Shown in pieces: positions 22,683 through 33,039 of a stretch of 64,000 bases of DNA (positions are counted from its first letter, which is position 1; each line of letters opens with the position of its first letter). The position numbers were made by a program, and so were the translations under genes. Source of the stretch: Xestospongia bergquistia. Its lineage: Eukaryota > Porifera > Demospongiae > Haplosclerida > Petrosiidae. The notes beneath the pieces are model-generated. The model saw nothing but the letters and a program-made list of their open reading frames with translations, was not told the origin of the DNA and did not search any database. The stretch is taken from contig OZ014413.1 in assembly GCA_963965975.1 (NCBI GenBank), positions 6,765,501-6,829,500 of the forward strand, read 5' to 3'.

Positions 22683-23150
22683 AGTTCAGTACTTTAACAA
22701 TCAATTTATTGGGATCAACATTGTGAGATGTTGTATCCAGCCAATTTTTAAAGAGAAAGTTAGTAATAATGACTGTAGAGACAACTACACCTGATAATTC
22801 ATATGACACAATGATAAACTGATGTATTAAGCATTGCAAAATTAGTGCAATAAAAAAATTGCAGGTAAACTCAGTGACTGCCAATATATAATAGCGCTTA
22901 GTTTATCACCTGAAGCACCAGTTGCTTGATCAATGTTAAATTGGACAATATTTGATCGTATACATGATTATTCAATTACTTGAAGAAAATGGGTAACACC
23001 ATTCATTATATGAAACAGCACATTATAATGTGAAAAAGTCATTATAATAAAAGCCAAGCCAACAACCATCCAAGATAAAAATGACAGATATACACCAGTA
23101 ATGATAGACATATACATAGAAGAAAATATTGCATTTGACAACAGTGTTAT
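22640..23150 (-). pseudogene. POT/SLC15-like fragment, relative of the gene at 29370
   Basis: Minus-strand blocks SIITGVYLSF, then SNIVQFNIDQATGASGDKLS, SLSLPAIF, FIIVSYELSGVVVSTVIITN, FLFKNWLDTTSHNV and NPRNRSAFS align in order with the middle of the intact gene at 29370-30878. There are frameshifts near 23020 and 22855 and a stop in the VIE-x-SCIR region. The fragment ends inside the motif before the PSRLEL block, where it is joined to copy A of the multi-TM family. From 23150 to 23954 is non-coding, with weak similarity to the region upstream of 30878. Confidence 0.7.
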
Positions 23151-23954
23151 GCACGAAGAACTTTTCTTTATACAGGATATTCTTGTGAATATGATATTTT
23201 AGCAACTTGGCTTGTCCCACCATGATATTCTCATAAGATAAGACATGTTTCATGTACCCTTATATGGTAATATTACTATTCATGATCAACGTATGTTTTC
23301 CCTTCTCTTATTATGTTTATTTAACATCTTATTATGGTAGTATCATTCTTTTAACCAAAAAAATATTTAAAAGAATACAAGATAATAAAATGTTGTTCAA
23401 AAATATTAATGCTTAGAATATATATATTTTAAGAAATTACTTGTTTTTGATTTTGGTGTAAACATTAGTAATGTAACATATTATTTAACAATGTAAAGAT
23501 AAGTAGTTGATACATTTAAAACTAAAATTAATGATTAGTTATACTCAAAGGAATTGATAGTTTTGCTTTCACTATGAGCAGTCATAAATGATTAAGTTAC
23601 ACACCTCAACCCATATGAAATATAAACACAATTTAATTTATATGATCATGATGTGTTATTTTACAAAAAGAATGTTAATACACATTTTCTTCCTATTAAA
23701 TATGTTTAGAAGTTGTATGATAATATCTTATTTCATGTTATATTTTGCCTACTTATACTAAAAACCAGTAAAAATGTACTTTTTGATTGTGTTCAAGCTA
23801 GTCAGGTCTCTATACTCATACATTATATTGAACATTTGCAAGTCATTTTTCAAATATGTGTTCATAAATTGTGCAGGAAAGGGGGGATATTAAGCTGCAT
23901 AAACCAGTTTTGAGTGGGATATCAATTATTTTCTAATAAGCAACAATACATTAT

Positions 23955-24190
23955 TGTAGTGTTCTAGGACACCTTCAAATATAAACAACTGATTGATAAA
24001 TGAAAGTACTGACGAACAGTAATAAGAATACAGAAAACACATGTACACACATTTATATATAGAAATCCATAGAATATTCTAGAAGTTCTACACGTGGTTT
24101 CACACCCACAAAACCATACATATTAGCATAATTACATTAGCATGAAAAGAATATTAAGTTAACATTATCAAGAGTTATTGAGATACCACA
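23955..24190 (-). repeat. 3' LTR of the Gypsy element
   Basis: 236 bp, next to the polypurine tract at 24191-24208. The pol stop codon lies directly beside that tract. It is nearly identical to the LTR at 28196-28431. Confidence 0.95.
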
Positions 24191-24201
24191 CTCCTCCCCC
24201 T

Positions 24202-27200
24202 TTAAGTGTAACGCGAGGGTGAATATCTGTCAACTGGTGGACGAGACCGGGTGGAATGTCGGATAGGAGCTGTTCCATCAGTTGAGGGGATAGGACGTCC
24301 GAGGATTACAGGCGTTGGGAAATTACCGGAGAACCCATCTTGTCCAACCCACTCATCATCAATGCATGAGGGTAATTGGGTGTCTGACTCACTTGTTTCA
24401 TCTGCATATTGTCTTCTCAGCTGGTCTACATGTCTTCGTAAGAGTAATCCTTCATCTGTTTCAATCTGGTATGACACAGGTCCTGTAACTTTAACTATCC
24501 TCCCTGTAATCCATTTTGGTCCATGGAAATTCTTGGCATATACCTTTTCTCCAACTTCAAATTGTCTCGGCGCTCTTCCTGGAATACTTTTCTCCTGCTT
24601 GTCATTCATTCGCGCAGCTGTATCCGGGTGAAGTAGATCCAAATGAGTCCTCAACCTCCTCCCCATCAAAAGTTGAGCTGGAGAGAGTCCTGTTGTTGTC
24701 TGAGGGGTAATACGATATTTAAATAAGAACTTACTGAGTCTCACTTCCATTGGGCCATCTAACTTTGTTACTGCATTCTTGAATGTCTGTACCGCTCTCT
24801 CAGCTAGTCCATTGGATGATGGGTGGTATGGCGATGTGAGGACTTGTTTTATTCCATTAGCCGCTAAAAATTGCTGGAACTCTACACTAGTAAAACCGGA
24901 ACCATTATCTGACACAATCTGCTCCGGGAGACCAAATGTAGCGAAGATGTTTCGTAATTTGGCAATAGTCGATACAGCTGATGTAGAGGGAACTATAATT
25001 ATGTACCTCTATCCACTTGGAATGTGCGTCCACTAGTACTAGGAAAAGTTTCCCTTGAAATGGACCCGCGTGATCAATGTGCACTCTGGACCATGGGCGT
25101 GAAGGTCATTCCCATGGATGAAGGGGAGCTCTTTGGGGAGACGGTCTGTGTTGTTGACAAGTGTCACAGTGCTGAACAGTGGTAACAATATCAGTGTCCA
25201 TCCCTGGCCACCAGACATACGAGCGAGCAAGACTCTTCATTTTACAAATCCCAGGGTGAGTATCATGAAGTTGGGATAATACTAACTTGCGTCCACGTGG
25301 GGGAATCACAACTCTAGCCCCCCAGAGAATACAGCCATCTACAGCACTCAGTTCTTCACGACGATTGAAGTAAGGTCGAAAGGAGGAATCAGAAATTGTT
25401 TTTGGCCAACCATGAAGGAGGTAGTGGTGAATTCTTGATAATGTAGGGTCTTTTTCTGTCCACTTGCAAATATGAGAGGCAGTTATTATAGTGTCTGAAA
25501 AGTGCTGGAATAACATCTTGATATCTCCTGGTGGTGGAATGTCCGACACCTTTGGATGTTCTGGAAGTGGTAACCGACTTAATGCATCTGCATTACCCAT
25601 CTTTTTCCCAGGTCGATGTTGGATACTATATTGATATGCTCCTAACGTCAATGCCCATCTCTGTATTCTTGAGGAAGCCATCACTGGCACTTGTCTGGAT
25701 TCATTAAAAAGATATTTCAGGGGCTGATGGTCTGAATACATAGTGAAGGGCTGTCCATACAAATATTGATGGAATTTTTTTACTGCAAATACTATGGCTA
25801 ACCCCTCTTTTTCAATTTGTGAGTATTTTTGCTCCACTTTAGCGAGAGTACGGGAGGCAAAGGCGATGGGTTTCTCAGAGTTGTCGTCCATCCTATGGGC
25901 TAAAACGGCACCCAATCCATATTGTGATGCATCACAAGACACAATCAGTTCTTGTTCAGTATCATAATGCACTAACACGGTGGATGATTGTAATAGCTGT
26001 TTGGCTTGCTTGAATGCTTCAGAGTGTTCTTTTGTCCATGACCATTTAACATCTTTCTGCATACACCTATAGAGGGGAGAAAGAAACATGGCAAGGTTAG
26101 ACATGAATTTAGAATAATAGCTTATGAGTCACAGGAAGGATTTTAGTTCTGACAAATTACGTGGTTCGACGGGAATCCTGAATTGCTCGGACTTTTTCAG
26201 GTGCAGGGTGCAGACCATTCTTATCAATTATGTGTCCCAGGTACTCGACAGATGGGGCCAGAAAAATACACTTGGGTTGCTTCAGAGTTACCCCAGCCGA
26301 TTTTAGGCGATCCATCACCTTATCAAGGTTCTTGAGATGTTCTTCCTTATTTTCCTTATTTGGACCTGTCACCAGCACGTCATCTAAATAAACTACGACA
26401 CCAGGTAAATCTTGCAATAAGCTCTCCATGGGTCGTTGAAAAATGGCTGGTGCAGATGATATGCCAAACGGTAGTCGTTGGTATTCAAAAAGACCTTTGG
26501 TAGTGTTTATCGTAGTATACTTTTTTGAACTCTCTGATAACAGCACCGGTATGAGTTTTGAAAATACTTTTCCTCCAGATATTGCAGTAAATAAGTCGTC
26601 CACTCTCGGTAATGGGTAATTGTCCAATTTTGACACAGTGTTGACTGTCACTTTATAGTCACCACAGATGCGGATGCTTCCATCCACTTTCACAATGGGT
26701 ACTATCGGAGCTGCCCAGTCTGAAAATTGGATGGGCCTGATGAGTCCAGCTTCCTGCAACTGGTGAAGCTCCTTCTCCACTTTGGCTTTTAGTGAGTATG
26801 CCAATGGCCTAGGTTTGAAATAACGCGGTTGTGTATTTGGTGGAACATGTATTTGAGTTTCCACGCCCTTGAGAGTTCCTAACTCCTCGCGGAATAACTG
26901 TTGATGTTTCTGGAGCAGGACATCCACCTCTAGATTGTTAGACACACTATGAATGACAGACCAATTCAGTTTGATACGTTCTAGCCAATTACGGCCAAAC
27001 AGGGATGCTCCATCACCTTTAACAACCACTAATGGAAGAGACGTTGTTTGCGACTCATAGCCGACAGCAACTGTGGCCACACCTAACACTGGTAACTCTT
27101 CCCCCATATACGTACATAGGCTAATATCTGTTGACTCCAAGGGTACTGTATCCTTCAACACTGTATTGTAGGTAGACTCACTAATAACAGAAACTGATGC

Positions 27201-27608
27201 TCCCGTATCCAATTCCATAGGAAGTGGATGGTTATTAATCATAACGGACAGGGTGAACGGTTTGGATCTGGAGACCACTGGAAACATTGTATATACTTCA
27301 GATGACGCAGTAGTTGTTGAACTAGATGGGTTGCTGGTTGTCCTAAAAGATGGATCTGAAGACGAGTTGGAAACTTCGAGAAGATGTGTTCGGATACGAG
27401 GATCAGTTCTTGAGCTACCGGATCCTTGAGAACTTGTACCATGCTCTGAGCGTTTGCTTCGACACACTCTGGCAATGTGGCCAGTCTTGCCACATGCTCG
27501 ACACGTTTCACGAACAAAACGACACGTGGTAGCTAGATGAGGTCCCCCACAACGGTAACAAACTTTGGGAGGGTTGACGTGATAACTAGTCTGCTGCTTG
27601 CCTTTCAC
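24202..27608 (-). pseudogene. Gypsy pol polyprotein, broken
   Basis: 27608-26157 holds two CCHC knuckles (CYRCGGPHLATTC, CRACGKTGHIARVC), the aspartic protease (LDTGASVSVI) and RT up to YLDDVLVTG and SVEYLGHII. 26104-25106 holds RNase H ([25 protein letters not shown]) and the integrase zinc domain ([14 protein letters not shown]). 24915-24202 holds the integrase core (SDNGSGF, YHPSSNGLAERAVQTFK) and tail. Breaks are: in RT the block between VFSKL and SESSKKY is shortened by about six residues and the first catalytic Asp is gone; a frameshift plus a TGA lie between 26157 and 26104; a TGA lies at about 25106; and a frameshift in the integrase core lies near 25000. Its reading frame starts at the gag stop, so expression would have used a -1 shift. 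Confidence 0.9.
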
Positions 27609-28168
27609 CAGTTCACTGATACCTTGCTGTCCGGCATTTTCATCTGCCTTGCTTGAACAGATGCTCTCTCCACACTGGTGGCTATTTCCACAGCTCGATT
27701 GAACGTGAGATCATTGTCCTCCGTGAGCAAGCGTTTTCGAGTTGCCTCGTGGGCCAAGCCACACACGAAACGGTCTCTGAGTAATATACTTTGCACATGA
27801 GGCTCGTACTGACAACAAGTAATTGACTTCTTTAAACCGACAACAAAGTCAGCTATACTTTCATTAGGGGTCTGACAACGGCAATGAAGTGAGTATCGTT
27901 CAGCGATGACCGACGTAGTAGGCTGGAAATGCTTGGTCAACACGGTGATAAGTTCGTCAAGAGATTTGTCTTCTGGTTCAGCGGGGCTTAAGAGATTCGA
28001 CAATAGGTTGTAGTGCTTTCTACCAAGTGAATTTAAGAATACATACTTTTGTTTAGCATCAGCAACCTCGTTGGCGGAGAAGAAATTCTTAATTCTCTTC
28101 ACATAGCGGGGAAAAGTCTCTTGAGTAGGGTCAAACGATTCAATCTTACCGACGGATGACATGGTCAT
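27605..28168 (-). CDS. Gypsy gag protein
   Basis: An uninterrupted frame from ATG 28168 (a second ATG lies two codons later) to TGA at 27605, about 187 aa. It has the usual capsid-type composition: FPRYVKRIKNFFSANEV, a helix-rich middle, and NESIADFVVGLKKSITCCQY and RDRFVCGLAHEATRKRLL, which match the retrotransposon gag conserved block. It would package element RNA in the cytoplasm. The knuckles lie in the next frame. Reading upstream of 28168 runs into the primer-binding site, so the ATG is preferred over the TTG that opens the frame at 28195. Confidence 0.85.
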   Translation of the reverse strand: MTMSSVGKIESFDPTQETFPRYVKRIKNFFSANEVADAKQKYVFLNSLGRKHYNLLSNLLSPAEPEDKSLDELITVLTKHFQPTTSVIAERYSLHCRCQTPNESIADFVVGLKKSITCCQYEPHVQSILLRDRFVCGLAHEATRKRLLTEDNDLTFNRAVEIATSVERASVQARQMKMPDSKVSVNW

Positions 28169-28195
28169 GGGAACGTTATGATACCTCGTCGCCAA

Positions 28196-28431
28196 TGTAG
28201 TGTTCTAGGACACCTTCAAATATAAACAACTGATTGATAAATGAAAGTACTGACGAACAGTAATAAGAATACAGAAAACACATGTACACACGTTTATATA
28301 TGGAAATCCATAAAATATTCTAGAAGTTCTACACGTGGTTTCACACCCACAAAACCATACATATTGGCATAATTATATTAGCATGAAAAGAATATTAATT
28401 TAACATTATCAAGAGTTATTGAGATACCACA
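28196..28431 (-). repeat. 5' LTR of the Gypsy element
   Basis: 236 bp; on minus it carries the presumed promoter and is followed by the primer-binding site at 28195-28178 (TTGGCGACGAGGTATC). I did not assign the primer tRNA. Confidence 0.95.
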
Positions 28432-28436
28432 ATTAT

Positions 28437-29369
28437 TAATCGAGAATACAGTTCATAGGCATTGCTATGGTATTACTGATAATGATAAACTAGTACTTAT
28501 TTCATGCTGCTTTACTAAAACTTATTGTGGTTATATTTAATATGATATTACATATATCATATGTAGAGTACAATTGTCCTATAATTATTAAAAATGTGTA
28601 TAGTATATACCCAACATTTATGATCTCTATGCACATAATTATTATTACTAATAATTTAAAGGTTCTCCAAAAGTCTATCTTTATCATATATATTGGAATA
28701 CGAATTTCAACTGACTTTCACCATTTATGCAATGCAATCTAAAGTTCAATTTGTTGTCAATCATCAACTATCCAATTTTGTTATAAGAACTAGTTGGAGT
28801 TCCATCAAACTTTAAGCAGAAACATTTACTAAATTGTCTGTTAATAATTATAATAGTTTCTTAATTTATTTCTAGTGGTAGAGCTAAGAAGACAGTTGAT
28901 AGATGTAACATTTCAAGATCAACTAATCACTTATTTGTAAAAAAGATTATTGAATATAACTATAAGTGCTCATCATACTATGAGATGCTCTGACATGTGC
29001 ATGTGTCAACTTATGGCTATTACATATTTTGTTCTGTAAGCATAGCAATAATATTTGTCATTAGTAAAATAACTACCTATACCATTATATAGACTGACTC
29101 GATTTTACTATCATGATATTAGTGAATATTATGTACAAGGGTTGTTTACTAACATAACTTAGACCAATCTGAGATGATTGAGAATCTATGACTGTAATTT
29201 TAATTTGAAAAAACAGAATAGTATATTCAGCAATTATATCAACAATCTAACAATATTCCTGTAATGTTCAAACATTCAGTTTACATAAAAAATAAAATAA
29301 AATTTAATGTTATGCATAGTTATATGTACAGTACATATAGCTGTATACACATATAAATGTAGAAATATG
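28437..29369. other. Non-coding stretch
   Basis: AT-rich. Small ORFs at 28502-28742 on both strands are low-complexity and not supported. Probably the 3' flank of the minus-strand transporter gene. Confidence 0.5.
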
Positions 29370-30878
29370 TCAGTAAGTGCACTCAAGTGAATGTCCTATC
29401 TCATTATTATATTCTTCTTCCTGGTCCATATATCTGTCATAATGTTCTTCAGCTATTAAATGTATGTTGACTTCATTCTCTCTCACACGTAATTTGTAAC
29501 GCTTAGCAAGTACCAGAAACACTATCAGTATAATAAGAATAACAACGCTCTTAAGTATGAAATAGTAAACACTTTGGCACATTGCTTCTTCTTCACATGC
29601 AAATAGGTATTTGCTGTTAATAGTAATAACATAACCAACACCACGTGCTGCATACCATAATCCAACCATCAATCCTCTCATTTCATGTGGAGATTGAGCT
29701 ATTGTAAATGCCAAGGATGTTGGGAAAATTAAAGCAAATGCTATTCCATAGAAACATTGAGATACAATAGCAGCTTCATATGAGGTTATGTCAAAAAGAA
29801 AATGATCCTTACAAGAAAGCAATATGACAGAATATATTGTAGTAAATAATGAGAAAACCAGTCCAACTCCAATTCTTTTAAGCATACTTGGAATGTACTT
29901 GTGAAAACAAGGATATATGATTAATTGATAGAAGAGAATTAAAAGTGAAGCTACTAAAGTATGTAATGCATTTTTGAACATAAAGCAATCGAAAAATGAC
30001 AACTCTTCCTTTGATTTATAGTAACTGATCCACTTAATCTCCTCAGCACAAACAAGACCAACAATACAGATAAATAATGGTGTCAATCGCATAACTACTA
30101 TGACATTTTCTACCTGTTCCTCTGTGAATGGTCCACCATATTTTTCCTTTCCTAGTTCTAATCTGGAAGGGTACTTCTCCTCCCAATAGGTTAAAGCACT
30201 ACGATTCCTGGGATACTTGTTCTTCCTGGCATAGTTGAGTACTTTAGCAATCAATTGGACAGGATTAACAATGTGAGATGTAGTATCCAGCCAATATTTA
30301 AAGAGAAAGTTAGTGACAATGACAATAGACACAGCCACACCTGATAACACATATGACACAACAAAGAACTGATTTATCAAACATTGTATAATTATAACAA
30401 TACAAAAAATTGCAGGCAAACTTAGTGAGTGCCAATATATTATAGCACTTAGCTTGTCACCTGAAGCACCAATTGCTTGATCAATGTTAAATTGGACAAT
30501 ATTTGATCGTAGACATGAGTATCCAATCACTTGTAGCAAATATCCAACACCACTTATTATCAGAAATAGCACATTATAATGTAAAAAATTCTTGATGTTA
30601 TAACACAAACCAGCAATCAGCCATGAACAAAATGTAAGATATATACCAGTAATGATAGATGTATACCTACCTACCTTTACATCAGCTAGCAGACCAAAGA
30701 AGGGAAATAAAAGGAAAAAAAGACAGTATCCAATATCAAAGACAACATGATGAGCTTGACTATTACCATCATAGAGATTTGCTGCAAAACTTTGAATCAA
30801 ACTTAAATGAACATTCATAGAGACATCCCAAAAGATAACAAGCAGTATTGATCGAGAGTTGACTAAAAATCTAAACAT
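29370..30878 (-). CDS. POT/SLC15-like solute carrier, 502 aa, intact
   Basis: A single-exon frame with ATG at 30878. Hydrophobic segments fit about 12 TM helices with a long cytoplasmic loop in the middle. Family marks are PFFGLLADVKVGRYTSI (the MFS-type loop, residues about 58-74), SNIVQFNIDQ where POT proteins have the GGxxQF region, YPSRLELGKEKYGGPFTEEQ in the central loop, IPSMLKRIGVG, and AQSPHEMRGLMVGLW near TM10-11. The tail is acidic (EEHYDRYMDQEEEY). The POT family moves di/tripeptides or histidine with protons, but the ExxER motif of TM1 is absent here, so substrate and coupling are unknown. It is of a different subfamily from the plus-strand genes. The length is close to the 570-580 aa of animal SLC15A3/A4. 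Confidence 0.75.
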   Translation of the reverse strand: MFRFLVNSRSILLVIFWDVSMNVHLSLIQSFAANLYDGNSQAHHVVFDIGYCLFFLLFPFFGLLADVKVGRYTSIITGIYLTFCSWLIAGLCYNIKNFLHYNVLFLIISGVGYLLQVIGYSCLRSNIVQFNIDQAIGASGDKLSAIIYWHSLSLPAIFCIVIIIQCLINQFFVVSYVLSGVAVSIVIVTNFLFKYWLDTTSHIVNPVQLIAKVLNYARKNKYPRNRSALTYWEEKYPSRLELGKEKYGGPFTEEQVENVIVVMRLTPLFICIVGLVCAEEIKWISYYKSKEELSFFDCFMFKNALHTLVASLLILFYQLIIYPCFHKYIPSMLKRIGVGLVFSLFTTIYSVILLSCKDHFLFDITSYEAAIVSQCFYGIAFALIFPTSLAFTIAQSPHEMRGLMVGLWYAARGVGYVITINSKYLFACEEEAMCQSVYYFILKSVVILIILIVFLVLAKRYKLRVRENEVNIHLIAEEHYDRYMDQEEEYNNEIGHSLECTY

Positions 30879-31038
30879 AGTCCATAAATGTAGTTGAACA
30901 AAAGATAGTGATAATCAAATACCTAAATCAGTTGTCTTTACTTTCTGTATAAACATTAGAAACGTAACATATTACTGTATGATAGGAATGTCAACCTTAA
31001 TGAATGATTGTCAACAACATACTCAATATGTAAACATT

Positions 31039-31271
31039 TGTGACCTGATTTGCAATAAGGGACCACTTCTTTCAAAATAATTGTGACATGAGTTACGAAA
31101 AAGGATCACTGCTACAACACAGCTTGTACATATAGATACAGTTTCATGAATAGTTGAGCATATATACCAGTTATAATGTATTCAAAACTGTTGTTGTGGT
31201 GTTTTAAAAGTTGTCAAATCATGTCGCAAATATTTTGACAAACGTGGTCCCTTATTGCAAATCACGTCACA
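31039..31271. mobile_element. MITE with 28-bp terminal inverted repeats
   Basis: The left arm TGTGACCTGATTTGCAATAA plus GGGACCAC (31039-31066) and the right arm (31244-31271) are inverted copies with a single mismatch. The interior of about 177 bp has no coding capacity. ATTT flanks both sides if the repeat is taken to start at GTGACC, a possible 4-bp target duplication. It lies about 160 bp upstream of the transporter gene that ends at 30878, in its likely promoter region. The superfamily is not assigned. Confidence 0.75.
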
Positions 31272-31890
31272 TTTTTATTGGTATTTTTACCATTCACAGC
31301 ACACATGACAAATAAACAACTAATCTTACATTATGAAAACAAGATGAGTTCAATACATGAATCCTATACTAATATAAATTGATTGTTTTGCTTTTGGTAT
31401 GAGCATTAGTAATATGTCTATTTTAAATGATTGAAACTTGACACAACACATAGTATTCAAAATATAAATATATAATTTAATTAGTGCAAGGTATGTTTAT
31501 CTTTACACAAATTATGTCAAATATAAGCACTTTTTGGTTTATCTTATACAACTTAGATGAAAGATAAACAATCCTGTTATTGTAGAATGTGTTTTAACTT
31601 AAATATGATAATCTCTTTGTTCATCATCAGCTTCTGCAGTGACAAATAATTTGGTCTTTAAGAAGATGATAAAAATAATGATGAGCCTAGGTAATAAATA
31701 ATAATTCATGAAATAAATTTGGGAATTTAAAACATGCGTGATGATATAGTTAATGAAGCCTGACAAGTTTAATATTACAAATGGTCTATTATTGAGATCT
31801 GTTATGCTCCAGAAAACATAATAAATATTCTGTCTATGGAAGCATAAAAGAATCTTGTACTAATAAACATGACAGTAATCAAGCTAAGCA

Positions 31891-32257
31891 TTGCCTTCCA
31901 TACTTTATGGTATGAACATAGAAGAGATAAGGTATAATATGAGTACTGTGCTAGACAATAATTTGGTGTTGGTATATGTAGGAGATGAGAGGTTTGATGG
32001 AGAGGTGAGATTTGTGAAGAGAAAGTTACTTCACTCAAAAAGGAATTTTAATGAAGGTATGATTCATGCAACCATGTCAATAATTATTATGCATTATTTT
32101 AGCTGCTTCAAAAGAAGAGTTACAGTCAACCAAGTTAGCCTTTACTAGAGAAAATACCTTCCTTCAATATAAACCTAATATATGTACAATAACTGTTTTA
32201 CTTTCCATTATCCACAACACAATCTTATTTGGTCTTAATAGAGATATCTTTTTGTAA
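31891..32257 (+). CDS. Hypothetical two-exon ORF
   Basis: The frame from ATG 31891 runs through IEEIRYNMSTVLDNNLVLVY and a basic stretch (RFVKRKLLHSKRNF). A GTATGA at 32057 and TTTTAG at 32102 bound a 46-nt intron of the usual size here. Removing it joins the frame to AASKEELQSTKLAFTREN and then a hydrophobic stretch, ending at TAA 32257 (about 106 aa in all). Not recognised. It may be only part of a larger or broken gene. Confidence 0.3.
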
Positions 32258-33039
32258 TACAACAATACAAAGTTACTCAACATAAAAAGCAATAATTTGT
32301 GGATATAATAATACACATGGTCCTTCTACTTACATTACCAAGTTTAAATAATTTAATTACAACTTTACAGCAAATAATGAAACTGATTACAGTTAATTGG
32401 ATACTATGAAGACCACACCTCTATATACAAAGTATGGCTTATGTATATTACTACATCAATCATTAATGAGTTGGTAACTTACATTTGCATTGATAATCGT
32501 GATATCCTCATGAACAACCAAGATCCTATCTATACATTATAAATTCATATTAGCATTATTGTTTAAGTTGCAACTAGGCATAGATTTAATGTTTACCATA
32601 ATTTTAATATCTAAATTTATATAAATCTATTTGCTACAGATGAAGATAATTGAAGGTTATGATATGAATACTTCAGGATTACATATATTTCATAAACTCA
32701 ATAGTATTAATTCAAATTAAATAACTTCAAAAATACAGGGATAAATTTTCATCTTAGAATGGTATTCTAACCTCAATTAAGTCTATTTTTTTAATTGATC
32801 TTTTTTATTATCAATATATTCTAAATGTGTTCAATATAAGTAAAAAATAAGTCCTTCTGAAGTCTAAACATATGATTATACAGAAAAATTATTAATTTTT
32901 AAAAGAACAATATCCTTTATATATATTCTCAATGTTACTAACAGATAAGCTATATTGCAATTAACTAATGCTACTATTAATGACTTTGTATATTGCTTGA
33001 GTTAGTCTGAAAGTATTAAAAAGAGACTATATCATTTCA
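32258..33039. other. Non-coding stretch; left part of a segmental duplication
   Basis: From about 32542 on, this sequence matches 49945-50460 closely (shared run TTAAGTTGCAACTAGGCATA). No gene is seen. Confidence 0.7.

Larger units (their letters stand above)
23955..28431 (-). mobile_element. Complete Ty3/Gypsy LTR retrotransposon, 4.48 kb, inactive
   Basis: Two LTRs of 236 bp (23955-24190 and 28196-28431) begin TG and end CA. They are flanked by the 5-bp target duplication ATTAT (23950-23954 and 28432-28436), so the insertion is intact. About six substitutions separate the LTRs by eye. Order on minus is 5' LTR, primer-binding site starting TTGGCGACGAGG, gag, pol (protease, RT, RNase H, integrase), polypurine tract (AAAGGGGGAGGAG), 3' LTR. 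There is no envelope gene. Pol is broken by frameshifts, nonsense codons and a deletion at the RT active site, so the element cannot move on its own. Confidence 0.95.

Noticed and set aside
24251..25036. Plus-strand ORFs up to 126 codons inside the Gypsy element
   Set aside because: Antisense of integrase; explained by the codon pattern of pol.
23955..28431. Gypsy element as an infectious retrovirus-like (errantivirus) element
   Set aside because: No open frame or signal/TM pattern for an envelope; the pol stop lies directly beside the polypurine tract and the 3' LTR.
17815..31271. Possible kinship of the 233-bp MITEs at 17815 and 31039 because of equal length
   Set aside because: Termini and interiors differ (CACTGTAAAAA versus TGTGACCTGATT); the equal length is coincidence.
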